From contig NZ_PJAR01000026.1 of assembly GCF_002836745.1 (NCBI RefSeq), forward strand, positions 1 to 64,000: a stretch of 64,000 nucleotides of DNA, in the 5' to 3' direction. The notes beneath the pieces were generated by a model. That model had not been told where the DNA came from. It saw only the letters and a list, made by a program, of their open reading frames with translations, and ran no database searches. This stretch comes from Glaciecola sp. 33A (lineage in GTDB: Bacteria; Pseudomonadota; Gammaproteobacteria; Enterobacterales; Alteromonadaceae). The translations under genes and the position numbers were made by a program. Of this stretch, positions 26,485-36,911 are shown one piece after another. The stretch's first letter is position 1. The number at the start of each line of letters is the position of its first letter.

Positions 26485-26973
26485 TTAATATTCTGCTAAA
26501 TTATAAAATAGTCTTTGCAAGGTATCATTTAAGGTATCTATTTCTTCGGTGGTAAAATCAACATAAATACTTTCAAAAAGTCTTTCTGATTGCTCTGTAA
26601 CTTTAGCAATAGTTTCTTGTCCACTTTCTGTCAATTGAACCATTGATATTCTGCCATCTTTTTCGCTAGTTGAAATAGTTACATGACCTTCCTTTTGAAG
26701 TTTATAGGTAGCTCTAGTAATGGTGGGTGTTTTTGCCACAGCATGGGTGGCAATGTCACTTACACTTAAGGTGCCGTTCTCTCTCAAAATCATTAAAATA
26801 CGCCATGCTGTAATATTAATACTGCCTTTTTTAAGTGATTTCTCCATTCTTAGTGAGTAGACACTTCCTACTCTCATTAACCAATAGAATGGGAATTGTT
26901 GGAATTCAAAATCGGCCGATGCAGGTTTGAATTTATCGAATTGATTGTTGGTTTTACTCATAACGTTGCTCAT
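26485..26973 (-). CDS. iacR: MarR-family regulator, candidate IacR
   Basis: A 162-residue MarR-type winged-helix repressor. The dimer helix is followed by ITAWRILMILRENGTLSVSD, the recognition helix AKTPTITRATYKLQKEG, and the wing with SEKDGRISMVQLTESG. MarR proteins commonly bind phenolic or aromatic acids, and known auxin clusters are controlled by a MarR-type IacR. It lies 4 kb from iacH, and its own promoter carries the dyad found at the iac operon and other nearby promoters, so autoregulation and control of the set are likely. It is the only intact MarR gene here; at least three decayed copies exist. The gene name is by inference. Confidence 0.85.
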   Translation of the reverse strand: MSNVMSKTNNQFDKFKPASADFEFQQFPFYWLMRVGSVYSLRMEKSLKKGSINITAWRILMILRENGTLSVSDIATHAVAKTPTITRATYKLQKEGHVTISTSEKDGRISMVQLTESGQETIAKVTEQSERLFESIYVDFTTEEIDTLNDTLQRLFYNLAEY

Positions 26974-26995
26974 ATAATAAAATCAAGTTGCGGAC

Positions 26996-27017
26996 TATAC
27001 GTGATAATTCATGTAAA
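26996..27017 (-). promoter_or_regulatory. dyad upstream of marR, probable autoregulatory operator
   Basis: TATACGTGATAATTCATGTA and two following A (plus strand) is a near-palindrome: TACGTGAT pairs with the reverse of ATTCATGTA. It lies 23 bases before the MarR start and matches the sites at 31061, 48664, 55981 and 62423. Confidence 0.65.
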
Positions 27018-27127
27018 ACGAAATTTAATTACTCTCTTTTACCTTTTTTATTTTCGAATAAAATAACCGCTGATTTTGTTACTCAGTGATTTAAGGCAAC
27101 TACAAGTATAAGTAACCTGAGATCTGC

Positions 27128-27320
27128 TTAAACAACTACCATAGCGTTACGCTTTACATCAGTTAAATTAAGGCGAGGCTTTTTTTGTTTTAAGCAATAA
27201 GTCACCAATCCAGCGAGTAGATAAGGTATAAAGCTGTTCATGTTGCGATGTCTTGGGATACGAATTTTGTGGCACCCTTTTATGCATGTAGAGTCAATTA
27301 ATTCGATACCTGTAGGCTAA
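27128..27320 (-). pseudogene. IS982-family transposase relic, internally deleted
   Basis: The minus strand reads TGIELIDSTCIKGCHKIRIP then RH. This matches the catalytic block of IS982-type transposases (DST followed by a Cys-His and RIPRH). It passes straight into LLAGLVTYCLKQKKPRLNL, which resembles their C-terminal end. The middle, with the remaining acidic residues, is missing. Confidence 0.45.
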
Positions 27321-27922
27321 CCCTCAAGTGCGGTGAAATATGCACACACAGGCAGAATTACTCTAAGCATGACAATAAGAAACCGAGTGTAACTGAGGAA
27401 TAAATACGTTGCAAAAAATCATCAAAATCGCAGAATAACTCGACTAATTTATTAATGCTGGTTGCTTGTTAGATTGAATCACTATTGGTCGGCTCTAACT
27501 CGTTGACCCTCTCCGGCACACCATTAGCAGAATTATGAGATTGCACTACATTAAATATAACAAGCGATTATTGATGTTCCAGAAATTGCTTTAATAAAGT
27601 TTCCTGTACAATTTATACTTTTTCCAAGATGTCCGATTCTTTATTTTGGATGCTATTCGCAAATTAAGGCACATTGTCTTCAGTTTTTCATTGGCAAAGC
27701 TCAGCAAACCAATTTTTGTTAGTTAAAGATAAATTGATCGAAGCCAGTTGCTATAACATTAAGAGTACAATTGGTATTGAGTTTGCTTTATGACATTATT
27801 GGCTTCTTGTTCTGACAGGCTCTAAAAAATGATTGTAATTTAGATGATGGGTCGCTTCAATTATATCGGCACTAATTACCGAATTAATCGCGACGCACAT
27901 ACTAAAATTGTTTCAGATTTAT
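27321..27922. other. 600-bp stretch, no gene recognised
   Basis: Stops in all frames, and no terminal repeats or family hits by eye. It lies between the IS982 relic and the stop of the minus-strand MFS gene. Probably decayed sequence. Confidence 0.35.
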
Positions 27923-29092
27923 CTAGATGCTTTTTGCTTTTAACTCCTTCAATACTTTATAATGAACGGATACTGGAATAGCAAAAATGACTAAGCTGGA
28001 AAGTAGCAGTAGAACCGTGAGTATTTTTACACCTTCAAATCCAGCACGGTCTTCAAGTATTATAGATGCTATGCCGGGGCCAAAGCCGATACCGATAAGT
28101 TGACATGCAATAGCAACAGACATGGCACGTCCTTTCATATCCATATCGCTGATAGCGCTGATGATAAAAGGAAGAACCAAATTCCATATAAAATTGAAGG
28201 CACTTATCGCTACCAAGAATATGATGTATTCTGGTTTCCCAAGGAGCATGGCAATCGAAGCTGCTGCAGCGAGTATACCAAATGTCATAAGGACCCAACG
28301 AGAAATTTTCCCTGCAAGTAAAAATGCCAGTAAGGCACCGGGAATGGCCACAAATTGTGAAACTAATAGAGCATTTGCGATGGATTGTTCGTCAGCACGG
28401 ATTTCCATGCCTATCAGAAACAAATTGGCCCAAGCAAGACCAATCGCGGTATTAAAGACAAGGCATCCAAAAACTGCAACCGCAATTAGTCCCCAATGCA
28501 TTTGAACGCTTTCAGGTGACACCTTGACAGAATCGTTTGACGACTTCGGCACATATTTCACTATGAGCAGGGCCAGACCACTAATGACGGCCCAAGCTGC
28601 AAAAATAGCACTAATTCCAAAGTCTGATAAAATTGACGGCATTACCCAAAGCCCAAGTGCACCATAAGACAAGAGTAAAACTAAATACAAAGCTAAGTTT
28701 CGATCTGTTCTTGTGGTGAGGCCAATAAAAGTAAAACTGAGTGATATTATAACTCCCTCACCTAACCCCGTCACAAATCGAACGACGTTGAGTTCACTTT
28801 CCGTTCCCATAAGAGAAGAGACTAAGTTTCCAAACGTGGAAAGCAAAAGTCCGATCGTTAAGAGCAATCGCCAGTTCACAAATCGGCCTAACACAACAAT
28901 AACGACTGTCGCTAATGCTACCCCGATCATTTCCGAGAAAGCTAAGCCATTCGCTTGTGCCTCGGATAGGCCTAATTCTGTGACGAAACCTTGAACAAGC
29001 CCTGGCTGAACAATGAAAGATAGAACGCCTACGGTTCCTAAAATCATCGCTGAAACAATAGCCGAACGGCTGTTTACATTAACTTCAGACAT
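27923..29092 (-). CDS. MFS transporter, candidate auxin-locus permease
   Basis: A 389-residue major-facilitator permease with about 12 hydrophobic helices. Helix 1 is ILGTVGVLSFIVQPGLVQGF. The acidic MIGVALATVVIVVLGRFVNW stands where the helix 2-3 loop motif lies, and VRFVTGLGEGVIISLSFTFIG resembles motif B with its conserved Arg. The C-half has the MKGRAMSVAIA loop. The start ATG 29092 is followed at once by polar residues. Upstream, at 29126-29142, lies a copy of the ATCACGTAA half-site, so it is a candidate inner-membrane importer for the substrate of the iac operon. Confidence 0.85.
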   Translation of the reverse strand: MSEVNVNSRSAIVSAMILGTVGVLSFIVQPGLVQGFVTELGLSEAQANGLAFSEMIGVALATVVIVVLGRFVNWRLLLTIGLLLSTFGNLVSSLMGTESELNVVRFVTGLGEGVIISLSFTFIGLTTRTDRNLALYLVLLLSYGALGLWVMPSILSDFGISAIFAAWAVISGLALLIVKYVPKSSNDSVKVSPESVQMHWGLIAVAVFGCLVFNTAIGLAWANLFLIGMEIRADEQSIANALLVSQFVAIPGALLAFLLAGKISRWVLMTFGILAAAASIAMLLGKPEYIIFLVAISAFNFIWNLVLPFIISAISDMDMKGRAMSVAIACQLIGIGFGPGIASIILEDRAGFEGVKILTVLLLLSSLVIFAIPVSVHYKVLKELKAKSI

Positions 29093-29125
29093 ACAATTCC
29101 ACTTATTTTAAAGGCGTTAGCCAAA

Positions 29126-29142
29126 TTTAATAAATCACGTAA
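29126..29142 (-). promoter_or_regulatory. MarR-type dyad upstream of MFS gene
   Basis: TTTAATAAATCACGTAA (plus strand) keeps the right half ATCACGTAA exactly and the left half poorly. It is 34 bases before the MFS start codon. Confidence 0.45.
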
Positions 29143-29419
29143 CAAGTAAAGTAATACATAAGCTATTCCTATACAATAGTTCTTGCTTACTTGAGCCTAA
29201 GTTTTATAAGCTAATATTAACTTTGGGTGCATGTTAGAAAACATAAAGTTGAGTGGAGAAATTCAAGTATCCAAGGCAGTAAATATCACGTTTTGAGCTT
29301 GAATTTGAAATAGTTAAACGTGCTCGCATCAGGAAATAAAAAGGACATTCAAACTGACTGTGGTTGATTAGTCCCGAGTGTAACTGGCCACAGTAGTGCC
29401 GCAGCAGGCGGGTTTATTA

Positions 29420-30499
<1,080 letters not shown>

Positions 30500-30890
30500 A
30501 CAAATTATGGAAGAGGTGTTGCAAAGTATTGTTTAAGATTTCTATTTGCTCGACGCTTAAATCTTCTAACTATTATTAAAAAGTCGCATTGATTGCTCGA
30601 CCGCTTTAACAACTGCATCTTGTATGTTGCTATTGTAATAGTGGTTTTTTTGCTAAGGCATGAGTAGCAATGTCACTGTCACTCAGAGTAAGATTTTCTC
30701 AAGGTGTCATTAAAGTTCGCCATGCAATAATCTTTCTACCGCCTTTCTAAATGTTTACGCAATCCTAACAGAATAATTACTACCAAACCCTCATTAACCA
30801 ATAAAAAGAAAATTGCTGGAATTCGAAATCGCTCGATTAAGGTCTTAATTTATTAAGTTCATTACTACTTGCTTTAATAAATCTAATGTA
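30500..30890 (-). pseudogene. decayed marR paralogue next to the iac promoter
   Basis: Aligned by eye with the intact marR (26485-26973) it matches along most of the length. For example GGCATGAGTAGCAATGTCACT corresponds to AGCATGGGTGGCAATGTCACT, and the start-proximal CTCATTAACCAATAAAAAG to CTCATTAACCAATAGAATG. Several indels and stops break all frames. It is oriented away from the iac operon, as a divergent regulator would be. Confidence 0.75.
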
Positions 30891-31051
30891 TAAAAACGAA
30901 AATCAAAAGCATGCGTGCAAACTAAGTTATACAACGCACCAGCTTCACTTTTATTTTTAAGTTTTCAAGAGAATAAAGCTTAATGTTAATTGGGTAATTT
31001 CTTTTAAGTGTTATCGAAATACAATTGCCCTTCGAAAAAAAGCGCCTTAAC

Positions 31052-31092
31052 TTTACAATTAACTTGATAAATCATGTAAAAGCAATTAAACT
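31052..31092 (+). promoter_or_regulatory. promoter and MarR-type dyad of the iac operon
   Basis: TAACTTGATAAATCATGTAA (31061-31080) matches the shared dyad. Two promoter readings fit: TTTACA (31052-31057) with TGTAAA (31076-31081) at 18 bp, which places the dyad between the boxes as in the other promoters, or TTGATA (31064-31069) with TAAACT (31087-31092) at 17 bp. In either case a bound repressor would block polymerase. Confidence 0.65.
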
Positions 31093-31129
31093 AGAATCTT
31101 AGGTAGTGGTTACTAGGTTATACGTATAC

Positions 31130-32248
31130 ATGACGATTTTTACAGAACAATTCAAATTGGGTGATGGAGATTTAATAGCGGGTGTAAAGGATAACATCGA
31201 CGTTGCTGGATTCGTAACACAAGCGGGAAGTAAAGCTTTTAGGTTAAATCCTGTTGCTCAATGTCATGCTGATTTTATAAAAACGCTGTTGGATTCAAAT
31301 GTAACGATTGTTGGCAAACTAACGATGCATGAGCTAGCGTTTGGAATGACTGGTGTTAATGAATATCAGGGAACGCCAATTAATAGTCTCTTCCCTGATT
31401 ATATCACGGGCGGCTCGTCAAGTGGTTGTGCTGTCGCAGTTGCGCAAGGCAGCGTTGATTTTAGCATAGGGACTGATACCGGCGGCTCTATACGCGTACC
31501 GGCGGCGTGTTGCGGCGTATTTGGGCTGAAACCTACATTTGGACGCATAAGCCGTAAAGGTGTTATGCCTGAAGAGTCAAGCTTGGATTGTGTCGGTCCT
31601 TTGACTCGCTCAGCTGATACCTTAATAGAGGCCATGTGCAGATTAGACAAAAGCTTTAGCCCTATTGCGGCTCTGAAAACAATAAAACTAGCGAGTATAT
31701 CGGTTGATGCGGCGCAGCCTATTCAAAACGTGGTCAATGCTGCACTAGAGAAAGACTTTATTGAGCTAACGCATATAACGCTACCAAGCTTTACTAAAGC
31801 CTTTGATGCAGCACTAAAACTGATGAATTTTGAAATGTGGCAAGCTTATGGACATTTAATAGATAGTGACATGCTTGGCGCCGATATAGTAAATAGATTA
31901 CGTGCAGCCCATGGTATTCATCCAAATATTGTTTCTGAAGCTAAAGCTGTTCGTAAAACATTTAGCCATGAAGTGGATTCAGCACTAAACGATGTCGATG
32001 CACTTGCGCTGCCAACATTACCTTCTTTTCCTCTTAAGAGACAAGATGCTCTTGATGGTAAAACTGATTTGCAAATCAGCTCACTAACTCGTCCATTTAA
32101 CCTATCTGGCCACCCAGCGATAACAATTCCCCTTTCTAATAGTCTCGGGAAACCTTCTGCTATCCAGATTGTTGGCGCCAAGGGAAGCGACGAAACCATT
32201 TGCTATATCGCCAAAAGAATTAGCGATGCACATAAAATTTACGCCTAG
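31130..32248 (+). CDS. iacH: amidase, IacH-like
   Basis: A 372-residue amidase-signature hydrolase. The Ser-cisSer-Lys triad is visible as Lys in GVKDNIDV, Ser in GGSSSGCAVAVAQGS and the nucleophile Ser in GTDTGGSIRVPAACCG. An upstream GTG at 31106 is in frame, but ATG 31130 fits better. It is first in the operon, 15 bases before iacA, exactly as in the known iacHABICDEFG order. In the auxin pathway the amidase is thought to act late, on an amide-containing intermediate on the way to catechol. Function by family and order; the exact substrate is not proved by sequence. Confidence 0.88.
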   Translation: MTIFTEQFKLGDGDLIAGVKDNIDVAGFVTQAGSKAFRLNPVAQCHADFIKTLLDSNVTIVGKLTMHELAFGMTGVNEYQGTPINSLFPDYITGGSSSGCAVAVAQGSVDFSIGTDTGGSIRVPAACCGVFGLKPTFGRISRKGVMPEESSLDCVGPLTRSADTLIEAMCRLDKSFSPIAALKTIKLASISVDAAQPIQNVVNAALEKDFIELTHITLPSFTKAFDAALKLMNFEMWQAYGHLIDSDMLGADIVNRLRAAHGIHPNIVSEAKAVRKTFSHEVDSALNDVDALALPTLPSFPLKRQDALDGKTDLQISSLTRPFNLSGHPAITIPLSNSLGKPSAIQIVGAKGSDETICYIAKRISDAHKIYA

Positions 32249-32263
32249 GATTGGAGAATAACT

Positions 32264-33412
32264 ATGAATATAAATGCAGTAGATAAAAGTCTTTGGGGAG
32301 GCGAAATCAAGTTCGACAATTTGCTTGTTGACATAAGAAAACGTAGGACTGAGTTTGAAGAGCAGCGGTACATCTCGCAAGACATTATTGAAAAATTTAA
32401 AGAAATCGGTATTTACCGTTCTTTTGTTCCTGAAAGTTTTGGTGGTGGTGGTAAAACACCGAGTCAATTTTTAAAGGTAATTGAAGCTATTGCAGCAGCA
32501 GATGGCTCTGCTGGTTGGGTTGCTAGTTTTGGAATGAATCCTGCTTATCTTGCAGCTTTGCCTAAAGAAACACTAAATAAAGTATGGGGCAAATCACCTG
32601 ATATTGTTTTTGCCGGAGGCGTCTTTCCGCCACAAAAGGCAGAAAAAGTCGAAGGTGGATATATAGTCAATGGTCGCTGGCAGTGGGGTAGTGGCTGCAT
32701 GGGCGCGTCACTTTTAGGTGTTGGAATTATGCCTGATGATGGCACAAAGTTACCCAAAATGGCTGTTCTTCCGGCTGACAAAGTAACAATAGAACAAACA
32801 TGGAAAGTGCACGGAATGGTGGGTACTGGGAGCTTTGACTTAGTGGTTAAAGATACCTTTGTACCTGAAGAATGGACTTTTTTAAGAGGGGGAGCACCTA
32901 CTATTGATTCACCATTCTTTAAATATCCTGCACTATCGTTTGCTGCGCAGGTACTTTCTGTAACTGCATTGGGGGTTGCACGTGAAGCTATTAATGTAGT
33001 GGTCAATTCAGCCAAAGGGAGAAAATCTGTTACAGGTGCACCAAACTTAGGTGAACGACATTACGCTCAAATTGAAATAGCAAAGGCAGAAGCAAAATTG
33101 CGTTCTGCCCGAGCCTTCTTTTATGAAGCAACTGATGAGGTGTGGGCTGCGATTATGGAAGGTTCAGTGCCCACTCGTCACCAAATTAGTATGGTTAGAT
33201 TAGCGACTACTAATGTAGCCAGAGAGTGCTCTGACGCTACTCGCATTGCATACCAATTGTCAGGCATGGAAGGGGCCTATTTAAATCATCCACTTTCTCG
33301 CTGTTTCCGTGACGCAAATTTAGTAACTCAACATGCTTTCATGGGCGAAGTCACATACCAAAATGCAGGGGCAATGATGTTTGGACATCAACCTTTCCCT
33401 GGCTATTTGTAA
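32264..33412 (+). CDS. iacA: IacA-like flavin-dependent indole-3-acetate monooxygenase
   Basis: A 382-residue protein of the acyl-CoA-dehydrogenase fold, group D two-component monooxygenases (relatives: HpaH C2, DszC). Seen are the N-terminal helix FKEIGIYRSFVPESFGGGG, the ADGSAGWVASFGMNPAYLA region and the C-terminal four-helix domain with YAQIEIAKAEAKLRSARAFF. In auxin degradation IacA performs the first oxidation of the indole ring with reduced flavin from IacG, whose gene ends this operon. Cytoplasmic, and of normal length. Position after iacH and before iacB supports the name. Confidence 0.88.
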   Translation: MNINAVDKSLWGGEIKFDNLLVDIRKRRTEFEEQRYISQDIIEKFKEIGIYRSFVPESFGGGGKTPSQFLKVIEAIAAADGSAGWVASFGMNPAYLAALPKETLNKVWGKSPDIVFAGGVFPPQKAEKVEGGYIVNGRWQWGSGCMGASLLGVGIMPDDGTKLPKMAVLPADKVTIEQTWKVHGMVGTGSFDLVVKDTFVPEEWTFLRGGAPTIDSPFFKYPALSFAAQVLSVTALGVAREAINVVVNSAKGRKSVTGAPNLGERHYAQIEIAKAEAKLRSARAFFYEATDEVWAAIMEGSVPTRHQISMVRLATTNVARECSDATRIAYQLSGMEGAYLNHPLSRCFRDANLVTQHAFMGEVTYQNAGAMMFGHQPFPGYL

Positions 33413-33441
33413 ATATTAATTGAACATATTAAGGAAAAAAA

Positions 33442-33801
33442 ATGACCAAATTAACGACCCATCGTGTGCTGTTTTGTATTGGTATTAATCAAAATTTTAT
33501 GGATTCACCTAAAGATGTCATGAAGGATGTTTGGCAAGCATTCAGTGCCATGATGAAAGGCATTTCAGATCTACCAGGGGTAAATGTATTAGGCATCATG
33601 GACGATGATCGAATTATGGTTGGCCCTTCAGCAGCCGCGCCGTGGACAGCCTACATTATGGCCGATGTTCCCGACATTGAAACAGTCATTGCAAGTTGTG
33701 ATTTCTTCCGCTCAACGCCTGTTGGTGATGGTACCTATTCTTTATGGAAATACGCGAAAGTTGAAGCACGTATAGGCCGTGAGCTGGTTGTGCCTAGTTA
33801 A
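33442..33801 (+). CDS. iacB: IacB-like small protein
   Basis: A 119-residue soluble protein with the segments HRVLFCIGINQNFM, GISDLPGVNVLGIMDDDR, PWTAYIMADVPDIETVIA and YSLWKYAKVEARIGREL. The alternating pattern suggests a ferredoxin-like or dimeric alpha-beta barrel fold. No catalytic motif is evident. Its place between the monooxygenase and the SnoaL-like gene matches iacB of known auxin clusters, a conserved protein without known relatives outside them. AAGGA precedes ATG 33442. The name rests on order and size. Confidence 0.72.
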   Translation: MTKLTTHRVLFCIGINQNFMDSPKDVMKDVWQAFSAMMKGISDLPGVNVLGIMDDDRIMVGPSAAAPWTAYIMADVPDIETVIASCDFFRSTPVGDGTYSLWKYAKVEARIGRELVVPS

Positions 33802-33816
33802 TTTAAGGAAATACAT

Positions 33817-34338
33817 ATGACTTCACTACTCAATTTAGAAGTATTACAAGAACGTCTGAGCGCGCTAGAAACTGAAAAGCACGTAAGCGCATGTATGAGC
33901 AATTACATGGGCCTTTGTAACGATTTAGGACCCGGCTTTGAACTTGAATCTCTCATGCAGTTGTTCACTGAAGATGCTATCTGGGAAGGCAAGGGTAAAC
34001 GCTATTCTAAGACCTTTGGTCGCCATGTGGGCTTTAATGCGATTGAAGAGATGTTTGCCAAATACATTAAAGCGCCTGGTCACTTTTCGCTCAATGTACA
34101 TTTGTTGAGTAATGAAGTTATAACAGTAGATGGAAATGAAGCTAAAGGAAGTTGGATTCTAATGCAACCATCGGATTTTATTGACGGTAGGTCACAGTTA
34201 AGTTGCGCTCTAATTACGGCCAAATTTAGGCTGTCGGGCAAATTTTGGCAAATTACCCACTTTAAAACCGAAAATAAGTTTAGCCGACCAATGAGCGTAC
34301 CTTGGGATAACAGTGCAGCATTGCCGATACCTAAATAG
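33817..34338 (+). CDS. iacI: IacI-like SnoaL/NTF2-fold protein
   Basis: A 173-residue SnoaL-type protein: an N-terminal helix (LQERLSALETEKHVSACMSN), ESLMQLFTEDAIWEGKGKR, then VGFNAIEEMFAKYIK, and the closing strands GSWILMQPSDF and KFRLSGKFWQITHFKTENKF. In auxin clusters a protein of this kind (IacI) lies between iacB and iacC and takes part in an early hydroxyindole step. It has a good ribosome site AAGGA. Fold confidence is high; the reaction is taken from the known cluster. Confidence 0.78.
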   Translation: MTSLLNLEVLQERLSALETEKHVSACMSNYMGLCNDLGPGFELESLMQLFTEDAIWEGKGKRYSKTFGRHVGFNAIEEMFAKYIKAPGHFSLNVHLLSNEVITVDGNEAKGSWILMQPSDFIDGRSQLSCALITAKFRLSGKFWQITHFKTENKFSRPMSVPWDNSAALPIPK

Positions 34339-34346
34339 GATTTAGA

Positions 34347-35633
34347 ATGAAAACTGAAACTAAAGTAAAAAGTATAAACAGCATCGCGGACTTGGTGCTA
34401 GACGATCGTGTTCATAAGTCACTGTATTCAGATAAAAATATATTCGAAGAAGAGTTAGAAAAAATATTCAACAACACATGGGTTTGGTTAGCCCATGAAA
34501 GTGAGTTGCCAGATGCTGGTTCATACAAAACAGCCACTATCGGACGACAGCCTGTGATCGTTGTGCGCGATCGCAAGAAAAAAATTCATGTGATGCTTAA
34601 CCGATGTCGTCATCGCGGGGCTACTGTGTGCGAAGGCAAAAGCGGTAAAACAAAAGCGTTTACATGCCCTTATCATGGCTGGGGATACGGGCTTGACGGA
34701 AGTTTGCGTGCAGTACCTAAGCCAGAAGAATATGAAAACATTCTTGATAAAGCAGAATTTGGTTTGATTAAGGTACGGACTGAATCATATAAAGGAATGA
34801 TTTTTGCGACTTTGAAAAAAGATCTTGAGCCCTTAGATGATTTTTTAGGAGGCGCGAAAAAATGGATTGACCTTTTTGTTAAGCAGGGAGGCGGCTATCC
34901 TTTGAAAGCGTTGGGTGACCAGAGATTTAGATTTCCTGGAAACTGGAAGATTCAATTAGAAAATACAACTGACTCATATCATTTCCCTATTGTACACAAG
35001 TCATTCATCGCCTCAGTTGATGAACAAGCTGCCGAAGTATTTGATTTTTTAGATGGTGACGGTTTCGTTGAAGATCTTGGTCATGGGCACAGTGTGATGG
35101 TGATGATTCCAGAGTTGGTCGATTTAGAGGACAATCTAGACGAGCCAATTCCAGCACGTTATTCGGATTTAGCAAAGCAGTTGGCCAATGAAGGGCACTC
35201 AGATCTTGAAGTACGACGACTGGTAAGAGCGGTTGGTGGTGGTGGATTTAACTTAAATATTTTTCCCAATATAGCTTGTTCAATGGCATTTTTTAGAAAT
35301 TTAGTACCCATTAGTGCTAATGAAACAGAGATCCATCATATCGCGCTTGGAGGCGAAGGTGCACCAGAAGTATTCAATCAAAAGCGGATTCGTATACACG
35401 AACATTTTCAAGGACCTATGGGCTTCGGTACTCCAGATGATGGCGAGGCATGGGAGCGTGTTCAGGCGGGTTCGATGGCTGGTTCCGATGGTTGGATAAT
35501 GCTTAATCGCGGTATGTCAAAACTTTCTACTTCAGCGGATGGTAATGTCAGAGGGGCTGTATGTTCCGAGACGGGTATGCGTGCTGCTTATCAGCAATAT
35601 AAAAAGTTAATGGCTACGCCAAGTGAACACTAA
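34347..35633 (+). CDS. iacC: Rieske ring-hydroxylating dioxygenase alpha subunit, IacC-like
   Basis: A 428-residue Rieske oxygenase large subunit. The 2Fe-2S motif is CRHRG with the second pair CPYHGWGYG (about residues 87-112). The catalytic iron site shows in LENTTDSYHFPIVHKSF, with two His and nearby Asp in the bridging motif. It works with the beta subunit encoded next and the IacF reductase on an oxidised indole-acetate intermediate that ends as catechol. It starts 8 bases after iacI. Order and family both support IacC. Confidence 0.9.
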   Translation: MKTETKVKSINSIADLVLDDRVHKSLYSDKNIFEEELEKIFNNTWVWLAHESELPDAGSYKTATIGRQPVIVVRDRKKKIHVMLNRCRHRGATVCEGKSGKTKAFTCPYHGWGYGLDGSLRAVPKPEEYENILDKAEFGLIKVRTESYKGMIFATLKKDLEPLDDFLGGAKKWIDLFVKQGGGYPLKALGDQRFRFPGNWKIQLENTTDSYHFPIVHKSFIASVDEQAAEVFDFLDGDGFVEDLGHGHSVMVMIPELVDLEDNLDEPIPARYSDLAKQLANEGHSDLEVRRLVRAVGGGGFNLNIFPNIACSMAFFRNLVPISANETEIHHIALGGEGAPEVFNQKRIRIHEHFQGPMGFGTPDDGEAWERVQAGSMAGSDGWIMLNRGMSKLSTSADGNVRGAVCSETGMRAAYQQYKKLMATPSEH

Positions 35634-35645
35634 GGAGTCAGAGAA

Positions 35646-36128
35646 ATGAAACTAGATACTCAATTGCTAGCCGACGTGACCGCCTTTTTGAATATCGAAG
35701 CGGATATCCTTGATAATAAGGATTACCTCCAATGGTTAGAGCTTTGGCTCGAATCAGGTTTATATATCGTTCCTGTTGACCATAATGCGACTGACTATGC
35801 AAATAGTTTGAACGTGGCTTATGACGACCACGAGATGCGGATATTACGCATAGAGCGTTTAACTAGTGGATATGCAGTTTCAACTCAATTAAGTGAAAAA
35901 ACGGTGAGGACAACGTCCAGATTTCGCATCCTTGACGACGTAGACGGATTGGTGCGCGTTCGTTGTGCATATAGTCTGTATGAAAACAATAAAAACGGTA
36001 TTCGCTGCTATCCAGCAAACCTGCAGTTTAAATTAGTTAGGGACGGAGACAGTTTTAAAATTGCTGAAAAAATAGTCAAAATAATGAACTCCAGTCAGTA
36101 CCTAACAACTGTTAGCTACTTATTCTAG
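35646..36128 (+). CDS. iacD: ring-hydroxylating dioxygenase beta subunit, IacD-like
   Basis: A 160-residue small subunit of the NTF2-like fold used by Rieske dioxygenases. The N-terminal FLNIEADILDNKDYLQWLEL is the family mark, followed by YIVPVDHN and RLTSGYAVSTQLSEKTVRT. It has a structural role with IacC in an alpha3-beta3 type complex. AAGGAG lies 9 bases before the start, and the gene is 12 bases after iacC. Confidence 0.9.
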   Translation: MKLDTQLLADVTAFLNIEADILDNKDYLQWLELWLESGLYIVPVDHNATDYANSLNVAYDDHEMRILRIERLTSGYAVSTQLSEKTVRTTSRFRILDDVDGLVRVRCAYSLYENNKNGIRCYPANLQFKLVRDGDSFKIAEKIVKIMNSSQYLTTVSYLF

Positions 36129-36136
36129 GTGCAGAT

Positions 36137-36892
36137 ATGAGAATTGATAAGACAAAAGTAGCATTGGTTACTGGGGCAGCGCAAGGATTGGGCTATGTGA
36201 TCTGTGAATCGTTACTCAAAGCTGGTTATTCGGTAGTGGTCAGCGATATCGATGCTACTGCAGCCAAACAAGCGGCTCAGTGCCTTGATAATAGTGCTGA
36301 AAACGTCGAAAGTATCAAGCTTGATGTTATGAGCAAAGATGACTTCACTGCAGCACTTGCTTTTACGATCGAAACCTTCGGGCATTGTGATTTATTAGTC
36401 AATAATGCTGCGATTACACCTACTACTCCAGTGATGGAAATCATGCCTGAAGAATTTAGCCAAGTATTAGACATAAACTTAAGAGGTAATTTTCTAGGCT
36501 GCCAGGTATTTGGACAATACTTTGCAGATAAGGGTTTTGGACGGATTGTGAACCTAGCATCGCTAGCTGGACAAATGGGCGGGACTGCTTCAGGAGCGCA
36601 TTATGCATCCTCAAAGGCCGGCATTATGACGCTGACCAAAATATTCGCTAGACAGTTTGCCGATGCTGGGGTAACCGTTAACGCAATAGCCCCTGGGCCT
36701 GTTGATGTGCCATCTATTAGAGAAAAGGTTCCTGCAGACAAACTCGAAAATATTATTAATAACATGATCCCCGTGAAGGCGATGAGTAACCCCACGTTTA
36801 TTGGCTCTATGGTTGTGATGCTTGCTGCAGAAGAAGCTAATACCGTAACGGGTGCTACTTGGGATATTAATGGCGGAATATACATGCGTTAA
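36137..36892 (+). CDS. iacE: short-chain dehydrogenase, IacE-like
   Basis: A 251-residue classical SDR. The cofactor motif is TGAAQGLG near residue 13, then NNAA at about 92, the catalytic Ser region RIVNLASLAGQMGG, and YASSKAG with Tyr and Lys. It ends with the typical VTGATWDINGG. The Asp in VVSDID suggests NAD preference. In the iac pathway an SDR follows the dioxygenase genes and handles the early oxindole intermediate. Operon position fits. Confidence 0.9.
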   Translation: MRIDKTKVALVTGAAQGLGYVICESLLKAGYSVVVSDIDATAAKQAAQCLDNSAENVESIKLDVMSKDDFTAALAFTIETFGHCDLLVNNAAITPTTPVMEIMPEEFSQVLDINLRGNFLGCQVFGQYFADKGFGRIVNLASLAGQMGGTASGAHYASSKAGIMTLTKIFARQFADAGVTVNAIAPGPVDVPSIREKVPADKLENIINNMIPVKAMSNPTFIGSMVVMLAAEEANTVTGATWDINGGIYMR

Positions 36893-36911
36893 GCATGGTT
36901 AGGAGATATAT

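Noticed and set aside
28122-28505. 127-codon plus-strand frame over the minus-strand MFS gene
   Set aside because: Shadow of the transporter frame, with no family features.
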